Assembly: GCA_000158155.1 (NCBI GenBank)
Contig: DS999405.1
Span: forward strand, 1,787,738-1,851,737
Length of the DNA: 64,000 bases
Direction: 5' to 3'
Source: a gamma proteobacterium NOR5-3
Lineage (GTDB): Bacteria > Pseudomonadota > Gammaproteobacteria > Pseudomonadales > Halieaceae
Positions 8,287-20,200 of the stretch are shown here, piece after piece. Both the position numbers and the translations under genes were made by a program. Under the pieces are notes generated by a model that saw nothing but the letters and a program-made list of their open reading frames with translations, was not told the origin of the DNA and did not search any database. Positions within the stretch are counted from its first letter, which is position 1. Every line of letters begins with the position of its first letter.

Positions 8287-11200
8287 TCAGTCCACACTAC
8301 CAGACTCCGGCTTGTCATCCGTAGTCATATTCAACATTAGGTCTATCTCCATCGCGGCAAGGTCCTGTGCCGTATCCGCGGCGGGAGTCGCGGGAGCAGC
8401 GACATCGCCTTTCTGTGCATCAACAACAAGCTCGCTCGCTTCCGGCTCAAGCATCGGCAGATCGATAGTTCCCTGATCCACCAGTACGTCACCGACATCG
8501 ATAGAAAAACTGGCGTCTTCGGCTGTGGTCACAGAGCCATCAGTCCAGTTCACAGCCGACTGCCCGTGAATAGTAACGTCTCCGTCCGCGGCAGTCCCTG
8601 AGGTGCTCCCTTCGGTGTATGTCAGATCAATACTATCAACGCCTAATTCATCTAGAGATCGAAGCTCACCCTCATCGGTAACTCCGTCCGAGTCGGCGTC
8701 CTGCCAAACAGCAAACTGGCTCCAGGCGTCATCACCCGGATCGAGCTGATTGTTTTGGTTGGTATCGAACACTTCTGCAACCGCCGCCATATCTGTCTCG
8801 GCGTTCTCGGACCACTCGGTAAAGACATACTCTCGAGACTCATCGACCGTGCCTGACTGATTAGCATCGATTACCAGCAAACCGTCATCCGACGCCACCC
8901 AAGCGGTGTTTACAGACTCGCCTGTAGCTTGATCGGTAAACACGACTCCGGCATCGCGGGAGAGGTATTCAACCCCGTCATTGTCGAGATCGAGAGTGAT
9001 GGGAGCCGTCGCCTGCACGATGCTGCCGGATATCGAGCCGGCATCCGTGTCCTGATCTGAGTCAGTAATGCTCAATGGAATGCTGATAGGAATCTCTGCA
9101 GCCGGCAACACCTGCGAGACTTGGCCCACAGCAATTCGATAATCAACAGTCGAAGCCGCGAAGGTTACTGAATAAATAGGCTGATTGGGGGCGCCCTGCG
9201 CCCAGGCCACATCCAGTGATGACACGGAAAACGTCCCGTCTCCCGCAACTGACACGGTCAAGGTACCTGAGTTACCTTCGATGGACTCTACGGTAATAGG
9301 AATACCGACTGCGCTGCTTGGATTGCCCTGCAGGTCTATATTGGCACTAAAGGCTGTCACACCCGCCCGCAACGCATCGCTAATAATAGTGCCCTTTGCC
9401 GATTCGTCGAAACCGCTACCATCGAGAGGTGCATTAATACTATCGAAGAACATAAAGGTGACATTTTCTGTCGACCCCGCATCAACCCAATTCCCGCCGA
9501 CACCGACAAAGCCCTGGTTATTGGCTTTACTGGTATTGGTCGTGCTTGATTTACCCCCAGAGGAGTCAATGAGAACGCCGACTCCATCCGCAATCTGGAC
9601 AGCATAGAGATCATCATTGCCGCCAGAAAGGCCGTTAAGATTAAGGTCGGCGAACGTGCCGTCGGTGTAAAAGGTGCCATCGGCGATAGATAGCGCATAG
9701 GTTCCCGCATTCTCATTAATAGAGACTGTAATCGCCGCTACGCCACTGAAGGTCTGCCCAACAAGCGCGCCTCCGTCCAGCGCCCAATTCAAGGGTTGGC
9801 CGTCAAAATAAATCTGATTACCGCTCGTGTCGATCACCGCGCCTGACGTTTTGGTAAAATCGATTTCTCCAGGGCCATCGCCGCCGAAGGCACTATCTAA
9901 GTCCTGCGCAGTCACCGAACCATCCGGAGCGAGGTCCCCAAAGGCAACATCCCCTATTTCAGGCCGATCATCGAAGATAGTGACCGGAACCGTAATGGTT
10001 TCGGAACTAATGCCATCAGAAACTTCCACCGTCACTGAATAGGCATTGGTGGCTATATCGGAATTTTCTTGATGACCGTACGGATCGGTTAGCTCAAATG
10101 ACACAACGCTGCCATCCACCGTAAAGGCTCCATCATCCGTTACCCCGGACCCAATAAGGGTATAGCTGTAGTTTCCAGAACCTCCCGAAACAAAGCTCGC
10201 AAGGTCGACGCTCGCCGTCTCATTGTTTGCAATGCCATCTGCAAGTGTTGCATCGGATACTTCCAAGGCATCCGGATTCGCGACGACCAATGGGCTGGGC
10301 TCAGCCACATCCGTCACCGTGATCGCGACGCTTGCCGGCGTGCCGTCCTGGGCGCCATCATCATCGACCGACGCATAACTAAAGCTGTCATCACCAAAGT
10401 AATTCGCATTCGGCGTGTACGTCAGATTGCCGGCGTCTGCCACCGGAATGCTCTGCCCCACCGTCACCGCTGCGCCGCTGAGCAGCAGCGTTCCGTTCGT
10501 CGGCAGACCGGTGATCACAAAGTTATCAACCGTGCCATCACTGTCGCTGCCGGTCAGTGTAGGTACTGCGTTGTCACTGGTATCTTCGGCCACGGTGAGC
10601 TTCTTGGCGTCCGACTCGGGAGGATCGTTCACCGCATCTACAGTCAGGTTAACGACCGCGGTATCCGTGCCACCTTCACCATCACTGATGGTGTATTCAA
10701 AGCTCGCCGGACCGTTGTAGTTGGCGGTCGGTGTGAACGTTATCGTGCCGTCCAGATTAAGCACCACCGTGCCATTGGTTGCTGTACCAACACCGGTAAT
10801 GGTGAGGTCGTCGCCATCAGGATCCGTGTCATTACCCAGCAGATCAGCTGCTTCAAAGGTGACAGCCACGTCTTCGTCGGTCGAGCCCGTATCGTTGACC
10901 GCATCCGGACCCGGGTTAGTCACCGTCCAGTCAAAGCTTTCGCTGACCGGCGTGTTCACGCCATCGGTCGCTGTGACCTTAACGGTGTAGACACCGGCGG
11001 TACCGCCTTGTGAGGCGCTGTTATCGATTGTGCCGCTGATCACACCCGTCGCAGGATCAATACTCAGACCCGCAGGCAGACCCGTCGCGCTGTACGTCAA
11101 GGTGCTGTCCACGTCATTAAAGGCTGCAGATCCATCGATCGGCGTAATGGCATCGGCATCATCATTTGTCTGAGCACCCAGTGGTGCAATGACCACCGGC

Positions 11201-14200
11201 GGATCATTCACTGCGTTCACGGTCAAGTTGACGATCGCGGTGTCAGTGCCACCCTCACCGTCACTGATCGTGTACTCAAAGCTCGCCGGACCGTTGTAGT
11301 TGGCGGTCGGTGTGAACGTTATCGTGCCGTCCAGATTAAGCACCACCGTGCCATTGGTTGCTGTACCAACACCGGTAATGGTGAGGTCGTCGCCATCAGG
11401 ATCCGTGTCATTACCCAGCAGATCAGCTGCTTCAAAGGTGACAGCCACGTCTTCGTCGGTCGAGCCCGTATCGTTGACCGCATCCGGACCCGGGTTGGTC
11501 ACCGTCCAGTCAAAGCTTTCGCTGACCGGCGTGTTCACGCCATCGGTCGCAGTCACGGTGACGTTGTAAACACCGGCACTACCCCCGATCGACGCACTAT
11601 TATCGATAGTGCCGCTGATGATGCCAGTCGCAGGATCAATGCTTAGACCCGCAGGCAGACCCGTCGCGCTGTACGTCAATGTGCTGTCCACGTCATTAAA
11701 GGCCGCGGAGGCATCAACTGGCGTAATGGCATCGGCATCGTCATTGGCTTGCGCACCCAGTGGTGCAATGACCACCGGGGGATCGTTCACCGTATCTACC
11801 GTCAGGTTGACAATCGCGGTATCCGTGCCGCCCTCACCGTCACTGATCGTGTACTCAAAGCTCGCCGGACCGTTGTAGTTGGCGGTCGGCGTGAACGTTA
11901 TCGTGCCGTCCAGATTAAGCACCACCGTGCCATTGCTCGGTGAACCTACGCTGGTAATCGTCAGATCATCGCCATCAGGATCCGTGTCGTTGCCTAACAG
12001 ATCCACCGGATCAAAGGTGACGGCCACGTCTTCGGTGGTCGAACCGGTATCGTCTACCGCATCCGGACCCGGGTTAGTCACCGTCCAGTCAAAGCTTTCG
12101 CTGACCGGCGTGTTCACGCCATCGGTCGCGGTCACGGTGACGTTGTAAACACCGGCCGTACCGCCGATCGACGCACTATTATCGATAGTGCCGCTGATGA
12201 TGCCCGTCGCGGGATCAATACTTAGACCTGCAGGCAAGCCTGTGGCGCTGTACGTCAGCGTGCTGTCCACGTCATTAAAGGCTGCAGATGCATCGATCGG
12301 CGTAATGGCATCGGCATCATCATTTGTCTGAGCACCCAGTGGTGCAATGACCACCGGGGGATCGTTCACTGCGTTCACGGTCAAGTTGACCGTCGCAGTA
12401 TCCGTACCACCCTCACCGTCACTGATCGTGTATTCAAAGCTCGCCGGACCGTTGTAGTTGGCCGTCGGCGTGAACGTGACCGTACCGTTGGCGTTAAGAA
12501 CTACGGTGCCATTAGTCGCGGCATCAACGCCCGTAATGGTGAGGTCGTCACTGTCGGGATCGCTATCATTGGTTAGGAGATCTGCCGGAGTGAAGATCAC
12601 GGCGACATCTTCGTCAGTCACGCCAGTGTCATCCACCGCATCAGGACCGGGATTCGTGACGGTCCAGTTAAAGCTTTCGCTGACTGGCGTATTAACCCCA
12701 TCCGTCGCGGTCACGGTGACGTTGTAAACACCGGCCGTACCGCCGATCGACGCACTATTATCAATCGTGCCGCTGATGATGCCAGTCGCTGGATCAATGC
12801 TTAGACCCGCAGGCAAGCCTGTGGCGCTGTACGTCAGCGTGCTGTCCACGTCATTAAAGGCCGTGGAGGCATCCACTGGCGTGATGGCGTCGGCATCATC
12901 ATTTGTCTGAGCACCCAGTGGTGCGATGACCACCGGGGGATCATTCACCGCATCTACAGTCAGGTTAACGACCGCGGTATCGGTACCACCCTCACCATCA
13001 CTGATCGTGTACTCAAAGCTAGCCGGACCGTTGTAGTTGGCGGTCGGCGTGAACGTTATCGTGCCGTCCAGATTAAGCACCACCGTGCCATTGCTCGGTG
13101 AACCTACGCTGGTAATCGTCAGATCATCGCCATCAGGATCCGTGTCGTTGCCTAACAGATCCACCGGATCAAAGGTGACGGCCACGTCTTCGTCGGTCGA
13201 ACCGGTATCGTTGACCGCATCAGGACCCGGGTTAGTCACCGTCCAGTCAAAGCTTTCGCTGACCGGCGTGTTCACGCCATCGGTCGCGGTCACGGTGACG
13301 TTGTAAACACCGGCCGTACCGCCGATCGACGCACTATTATCGATAGTGCCGCTGATGATGCCAGTCGCGGGATCAATACTTAGACCTGCAGGCAAGCCTG
13401 TGGCGCTGTACGTCAGCGTACTATCCACATCACTGAAGTTACCGCTTACATCCAAAGACACAACATCCGCGTCATCGCTGGACTGCGGAGCCAGGTCCAC
13501 GGATACCGGCGGATCATTCACCGTATCTACCGTTAGGTTAACGACTGCCGTATCGGTACCACCCTCACCATCGGTGATCGTGTACTCAAAGCTCGCCGGA
13601 CCGTTGTAGTTGGCCGTCGGCGTGAACGTTATCGTGCCGTCCAGATTAAGAGCCACCGTGCCGTTGCTCGGTGAACCTACGCTGGTAATCGTCAGATCAT
13701 CGCCATCCGGATCCGTGTCGTTGCCTAACAAATCCACCGGATCAAAGGTGACAGCCACGTCTTCGTCGGTCGAGCCCGTATCGTTGACCGCATCCGGACC
13801 CGGGTTGGTCACCGTCCAGTCAAAGCTCTCGCTGACGGAGGGATTTACGCCATCGGTCGCTGTGACCGTAACGGTGTAGACACCGGCGGTACCGCCTTGT
13901 GAGGCGCTGTTATCGATTGTGCCGCTGATCACACCCGTCGCAGGATCAATACTCAGACCCGCAGGCAGACCCGTCGCGCTGTACGTCAAGGTGCTGTCCA
14001 CGTCATTAAAGGCTGCAGATCCATCGATCGGCGTAATGGCATCGGCATCATCATTTGTCTGAGCACCCAGTGGTGCAATGACCACCGGGGGATCATTCAC
14101 CGCATCTACAGTCAGGTTAACCGTCGCGGTATCCGTTCCACCTTCACCATCACTGATCGTATAGGTAAAGCTATCGGGTCCGTTGTAGTTCAGGTTCGGC

Positions 14201-17200
14201 GTGTACTTCAGCGTACCGTCACCGTTGTCGGTGACCGTGCCGTTATCAGGCTGTGTGAAGCTGGCGATGCTCAGCGCATCGCCGTCGACATCGCTGTCAT
14301 TCGCAAGCACCGTGATATTCACGGCCGTATCTTCGGCGGCACCCTGGGTATCGTCTACCGCATCCGGACCAGGATTGGTCACCGTCCAGTCAAAGCTCTC
14401 GCTGACCGGCGTGTTCACGCCATCGGTCGCAGTCACGGTGACGTTGTAAACACCGGCGGTACCGCCTTGTGAGGCGCTGTTATCGATTGTGCCGCTGATG
14501 ATGCCCGTCGCGGGATCAATACTCAGACCCGCAGGCAAGCCTGTGGCGCTGTACGTCAGCGTGCTGTCCACGTCATTAAAGGCCGTGGAGGCATCAACTG
14601 GCGTGATGGCGTCGGCATCATCATTTGTCTGAGCACCCAGTGGTGCGATGACCACCGGGGGATCATTCACCGCATCTACAGTCAGGTTAACGACCGCGGT
14701 ATCGGTACCACCCTCACCATCACTGATCGTGTACTCAAAGCTAGCCGGACCGTTGTAGTTGGCGGTCGGCGTGAACGTTATCGTGCCGTCCAGATTAAGC
14801 ACCACCGTGCCATTGCTCGGTGAACCTACGCTGGTAATCGTCAGATCATCGCCATCAGGATCCGTGTCGTTGCCTAACAGATCCACCGGATCAAAGGTGA
14901 CGGCCACGTCTTCGTCGGTCGAGCCCGTATCGTTGACCGCATCCGGACCCGGGTTAGTCACCGTCCAGTCAAAGCTTTCGCTGACCGGCGTGTTCACGCC
15001 ATCGGTCGCTGTGACCTTAACGGTGTAGACACCGGCGGTACCGCCTTGTGAGGCGCTGTTATCGATTGTGCCGCTGATCACACCCGTCGCAGGATCAATA
15101 CTCAGACCCGCAGGCAGACCCGTCGCGCTGTACGTCAAGGTGCTGTCCACGTCATTAAAGGCTGCAGATCCATCGATCGGCGTAATGGCATCGGCATCAT
15201 CATTTGTCTGAGCACCCAGTGGTGCAATGACCACCGGCGGATCATTCACTGCGTTCACGGTCAAGTTGACGATCGCGGTGTCAGTGCCACCCTCACCGTC
15301 ACTGATCGTGTACTCAAAGCTCGCCGGACCGTTGTAGTTGGCGGTCGGTGTGAACGTTATCGTGCCGTCCAGATTAAGCACCACCGTGCCATTGCTCGGT
15401 GAACCTACGCTGGTAATCGTCAGATCATCGCCATCCGGGTCTGTGTCGTTGCCTAACAGATCCACCGGATCAAAGGTGACAGCCACGTCTTCGTCGGTCG
15501 AGCCCGTATCGTTGACCGCATCCGGACCCGGGTTGGTCACCGTCCAGTCAAAGCTCTCGCTGACGGAGGGATTTACGCCATCCGTCGCTGAGACCGTAAC
15601 GGTGTAAACACCGGCCGTACCGCCGATCGACGCACTATTATCGATAGTGCCGCTGATGATGCCAGTCGCTGGATCAATACTCAGACCCGCAGGCAGACCC
15701 GTCGCGCTGTACGTCAGTGTGCTGTCCACGTCATTAAAGGCCGCGGAGGCATCCACTGGCGTAATGGCATCGGCATCGTCATTGGCTTGCGCACCCAGTG
15801 GTGCAATGACCACCGGCGGATCGTTCACCGCATCTACCGTCAGGTTGACAATCGCGGTATCCGTGCCGCCCTCACCGTCACTGATCGTGTACTCAAAGCT
15901 CGCCGGACCGTTGTAGTTGGCGGTCGGCGTGAACGTTATCGTGCCGTCCAGATTAAGCACCACCGTGCCATTGCTCGGTGAACCTACGCTGGTAATCGTC
16001 AGATCATCGCCATCAGGATCTGTGTCGTTGCCTAACAGATCCACCGGATCAAAGGTGACAGCCACGTCTTCGGTGGTCGAGCCGGTATCGTTGACCGCAT
16101 CCGGACCCGGGTTAGTCACCGTCCAGTCAAAGCTTTCGCTGACCGGCGTGTTCACGCCATCGGTCGCGGTCACGGTGACGTTGTAAACACCGGCGGTACC
16201 GCCTTGTGAGGCGCTGTTATCGATTGTGCCGCTGATGATGCCCGTCGCTGGATCAATACTCAGACCCGCAGGCAGACCCGTCGCGCTGTATGTCAGCGTG
16301 CTGTCCACGTCATTAAAGGCCGTGGAGGCATCCACTGGCGTGATGGCATCGGCATCATCATTAGCTTGCGCACCCAGTGGTGCAATGACCACCGGCGGAT
16401 CATTCACTGCGTTCACGGTCAAGTTGACGATCGCGGTGTCCGTGCCACCCTCACCGTCACTGATCGTGTACTCAAAGCTCGCCGGACCGTTGTAGTTGGC
16501 GGTCGGTGTGAACGTTATCGTGCCGTCCAGATTAAGCACCACCGTGCCATTGGTTGCTGTACCAACACCGGTAATGGTGAGGTCGTCGCCATCAGGATCC
16601 GTGTCATTACCCAGCAGATCAGCTGCTTCAAAGGTGACAGCCACGTCTTCGTCGGTCGAGCCCGTATCGTTGACCGCATCCGGACCCGGGTTGGTCACCG
16701 TCCAGTCAAAGCTCTCGCTGACGGAGGGATTTACGCCATCCGTCGCTGAGACCGTAACGGTGTAAACACCGGCCGTACCGCCGATCGACGCACTATTATC
16801 GATAGTGCCGCTGATGATGCCAGTCGCTGGATCAATACTCAGACCCGCAGGCAGACCCGTCGCGCTGTACGTCAGTGTGCTGTCCACGTCATTAAAGGCC
16901 GCGGAGGCATCCACTGGCGTAATGGCATCGGCATCGTCATTGGCTTGCGCACCCAGTGGTGCAATGACCACCGGCGGATCGTTCACCGCATCTACCGTCA
17001 GGTTGACAATCGCGGTATCCGTGCCGCCCTCACCGTCACTGATCGTGTACTCAAAGCTCGCCGGACCGTTGTAGTTGGCGGTCGGCGTGAACGTTATCGT
17101 GCCGTCCAGATTAAGCACCACCGTGCCATTGCTCGGTGAACCTACGCTGGTAATCGTCAGATCATCGCCATCAGGATCCGTGTCGTTGCCTAACAGATCC

Positions 17201-20200
17201 ACCGGATCAAAGGTGACGGCCACGTCTTCGTCGGTCGAACCGGTATCGTTGACCGCATCAGGACCCGGGTTAGTCACCGTCCAGTCAAAGCTTTCGCTGA
17301 CCGGCGTGTTCACGCCATCGGTCGCGGTCACGGTGACGTTGTAAACACCGGCCGTACCGCCGATCGACGCACTATTATCGATAGTGCCGCTGATGATGCC
17401 AGTCGCGGGATCAATACTTAGACCTGCAGGCAAGCCTGTGGCGCTGTACGTCAGCGTACTATCCACATCACTGAAGTTACCGCTTACATCCAAAGACACA
17501 ACATCCGCGTCATCGCTGGACTGCGGAGCCAGGTCCACGGATACCGGCGGATCATTCACCGTATCTACCGTTAGGTTAACGACTGCCGTATCGGTACCAC
17601 CCTCACCATCGGTGATCGTGTACTCAAAGCTCGCCGGACCGTTGTAGTTGGCCGTCGGCGTGAACGTTATCGTGCCGTCCAGATTAAGAGCCACCGTGCC
17701 GTTGCTCGGTGAACCTACGCTGGTAATCGTCAGATCATCGCCATCCGGATCCGTGTCGTTGCCTAACAAATCCACCGGATCAAAGGTGACAGCCACGTCT
17801 TCGTCGGTCGAGCCCGTATCGTTGACCGCATCCGGACCCGGGTTGGTCACCGTCCAGTCAAAGCTCTCGCTGACGGAGGGATTTACGCCATCCGTCGCTG
17901 TGACCGTAACGGTGTAGACACCGGCGGTACCGCCTTGTGAGGCGCTGCTATCAATCGTGCCGCTGATGACTCCAGTAGCGGAATCAATGCTTAGACCCGC
18001 AGGCAAACCTGTGGCGCTGTACGTCAGCGTGCTGTCCACGTCATTAAAGGCCGCGGAGGCATCAACTGGCGTAATGGCATCGGCATCGTCATTGGCTTGC
18101 GTACCCAGTGGTGCAATGACCACCGGGGGATCATTCACCGTATCTACAGTCAGGTTAACCGTCGCGGTATCCGTTCCACCTTCACCATCACTGATCGTAT
18201 AGGTAAAGCTATCGGGTCCGTTGTAGTTCAGGTTCGGCGTGTACTTCAGCGTACCGTCACCGTTGTCGGTGACCGTGCCGTTATCAGGCTGTGTGAAGCT
18301 GGCGATGCTCAGCGCATCGCCGTCGACATCGCTGTCATTCGCAAGCACCGTGATATTCACGGCCGTATCTTCGGCGGCACCCTGGGTATCGTCTACCGCA
18401 TCCGGACCAGGATTGGTCACCGTCCAGTCAAAGCTCTCGCTGACCGGCGTGTTCACGCCATCGGTCGCAGTCACGGTGACGTTGTAAACACCGGCACTAC
18501 CCCCGATCGAAGCACTATTATCGATTGTGCCGCTGATGATGCCAGTCGCGGGATCAATACTCAGACCCGCAGGCAGACCTGTGGCGCTGTACGTCAGTGT
18601 GCTGTCCACATCTGTGAAATTACCGCTGACATCCAGAGACACAACATCCGCGTCATCGCTGGACTGCGGAGCCAGATCCACCGATACCGGCGGATCATTG
18701 TCAGGAGTGACCGTTAGATTTACGGTCGCGGTATCGGTACCACCCTCACCATCACTGATCGTATAGGTGAAGCTATCGGGTCCGTTGTAGTTCGCGTTCG
18801 GCGTGTACCTCAGCGTACCGTCACCGTTGTCGGTGACCGTGCCATTCGTCGGCTGCGTGAAGCTGACAATGCTTAGTGTATCGCCATCAACATCCGAGTC
18901 ATTTGCTAGCACCGTGATATCCACGGCTGTATCTTCGGCAGCACCCTGGGTATCGTCCACGGCATCCGGACTCGGGTTGGTCACCGTCCAGTCAAAGCTC
19001 TCGCTGACCGGCGTATTTACACCATCCGTGGCTGTCACGGTGACGGTATAAACACCGCCGCTCAACTGAGATGCACTGTTATCAATGGTGCCGCTAATGA
19101 CACCGGTAGCAGGATCAATACTCAATCCCACAGGTAAACCCGTTGCGCTGTAAGTCAGCGTGCTGTCCACATCCGTGAAATTACCGCTGACATCGAGTGA
19201 CACAAGGTCGGCGTCTTCACTGGACTGCGGACCGAGGTCAACCGATACCGGCGGATTGTTTACAGGCTCAGGTTCAGGCTCTGGCGGAGCAATAGGTGGC
19301 GGTGTTGTGCTCTCTTCGCCCACGGTAATAAACACCTCAGTGGTGTCCGTATTGCCGCTCTCATCCGTTACGGTGTACTCAAAGCTGTCCTCACCACTGA
19401 ATCCATCATTGGGTTCATAGACAAAGCTACCATCGGGATTAAGCACAACGGTGCCATTGGCCGGCGTCGTATTACCGACAACCGAAAGTGTCTCGGATTC
19501 GGGATCACTGTCGTTGTCCAGCACATTTCCAGTTACAGCAGTGGCAAAGTCTCCAAAATAAGCATCAGACTCGGCCACCGGCGCAAGATTTTCTGCTGGC
19601 GACTCTGGCTCTGGCGCTGGCGCTGGCTCTGGCGCTGGCGCTGGCGGTGGCGGTGGAGCAATAACGATAGGTGCCTCGGGCGTTGCGGTGCCTGAATCTT
19701 CGCCACCGGTATCCTCTGGAGAATCGTCCAGCAACAACTGCAGGTCATTGTCGACAGCAGGGTCATCCGGGTTGATGCGATCTGCGTCGGTGCCTGCAGC
19801 CAGCGTCGCAAACTCCGGAAGATCAAAACCAATACGTCCCAAGCGCACAAAGGAGCTACCCTCGTCCTGACCCGGGCCGCCCGCTGCGGGTGCTTCCAGG
19901 CTGTCTAACAGATCACCACCGCTCTCCAGAGCGTCAACGATCGTTGCAATGGTGTCATCGACCACAGACGCATCTGCCGCGGTGTCCCGCGTTTCGGCCA
20001 GCAACTCTCCGGTAACCAGCAGCTCCCGGCCACCGGGCATCACAATAGACGGCGCGTCTGCGACCGCAACTTCAAGAACAGCACCGGGCTCAGTGACCAG
20101 CACTTCTCCCTGAAAAATTGCATCGCCAATTTGCAGCTGCCGCTGGGTACCGTCCTCCGCGCGAGCGAAGGCAATACCCTGAAGCTTTTCTACTGTGCCG

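Larger units (their letters stand above)
10620..19245 (-). repeat. 15 tandem composite units, period 579 bp
   Basis: Within the adhesin gene the same 579-base unit recurs about 15 times; some units are 573, 558 or 591 bases. The count comes from 15 occurrences of the junction segment WTVTNP in the translation. Two tandem-95 variants alternate irregularly: the common NDTGSTDEDV type and a rarer DDTQGAAEDT type. Neighbouring units are nearly identical at DNA level, so unit number is likely to change by recombination and may be misassembled from short reads. Confidence 0.92.

Noticed and set aside
10721-19051. Series of nearly identical plus-strand open frames of about 89 codons inside the adhesin gene
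   Set aside because: They recur with the adhesin repeat unit, lack ribosome sites and are antisense shadows of the repeat.
10620-19245. Regular repeats that could suggest a CRISPR array
   Set aside because: The period is 579 bases, the repeats are contiguous without spacers and they encode an uninterrupted protein on the minus strand.
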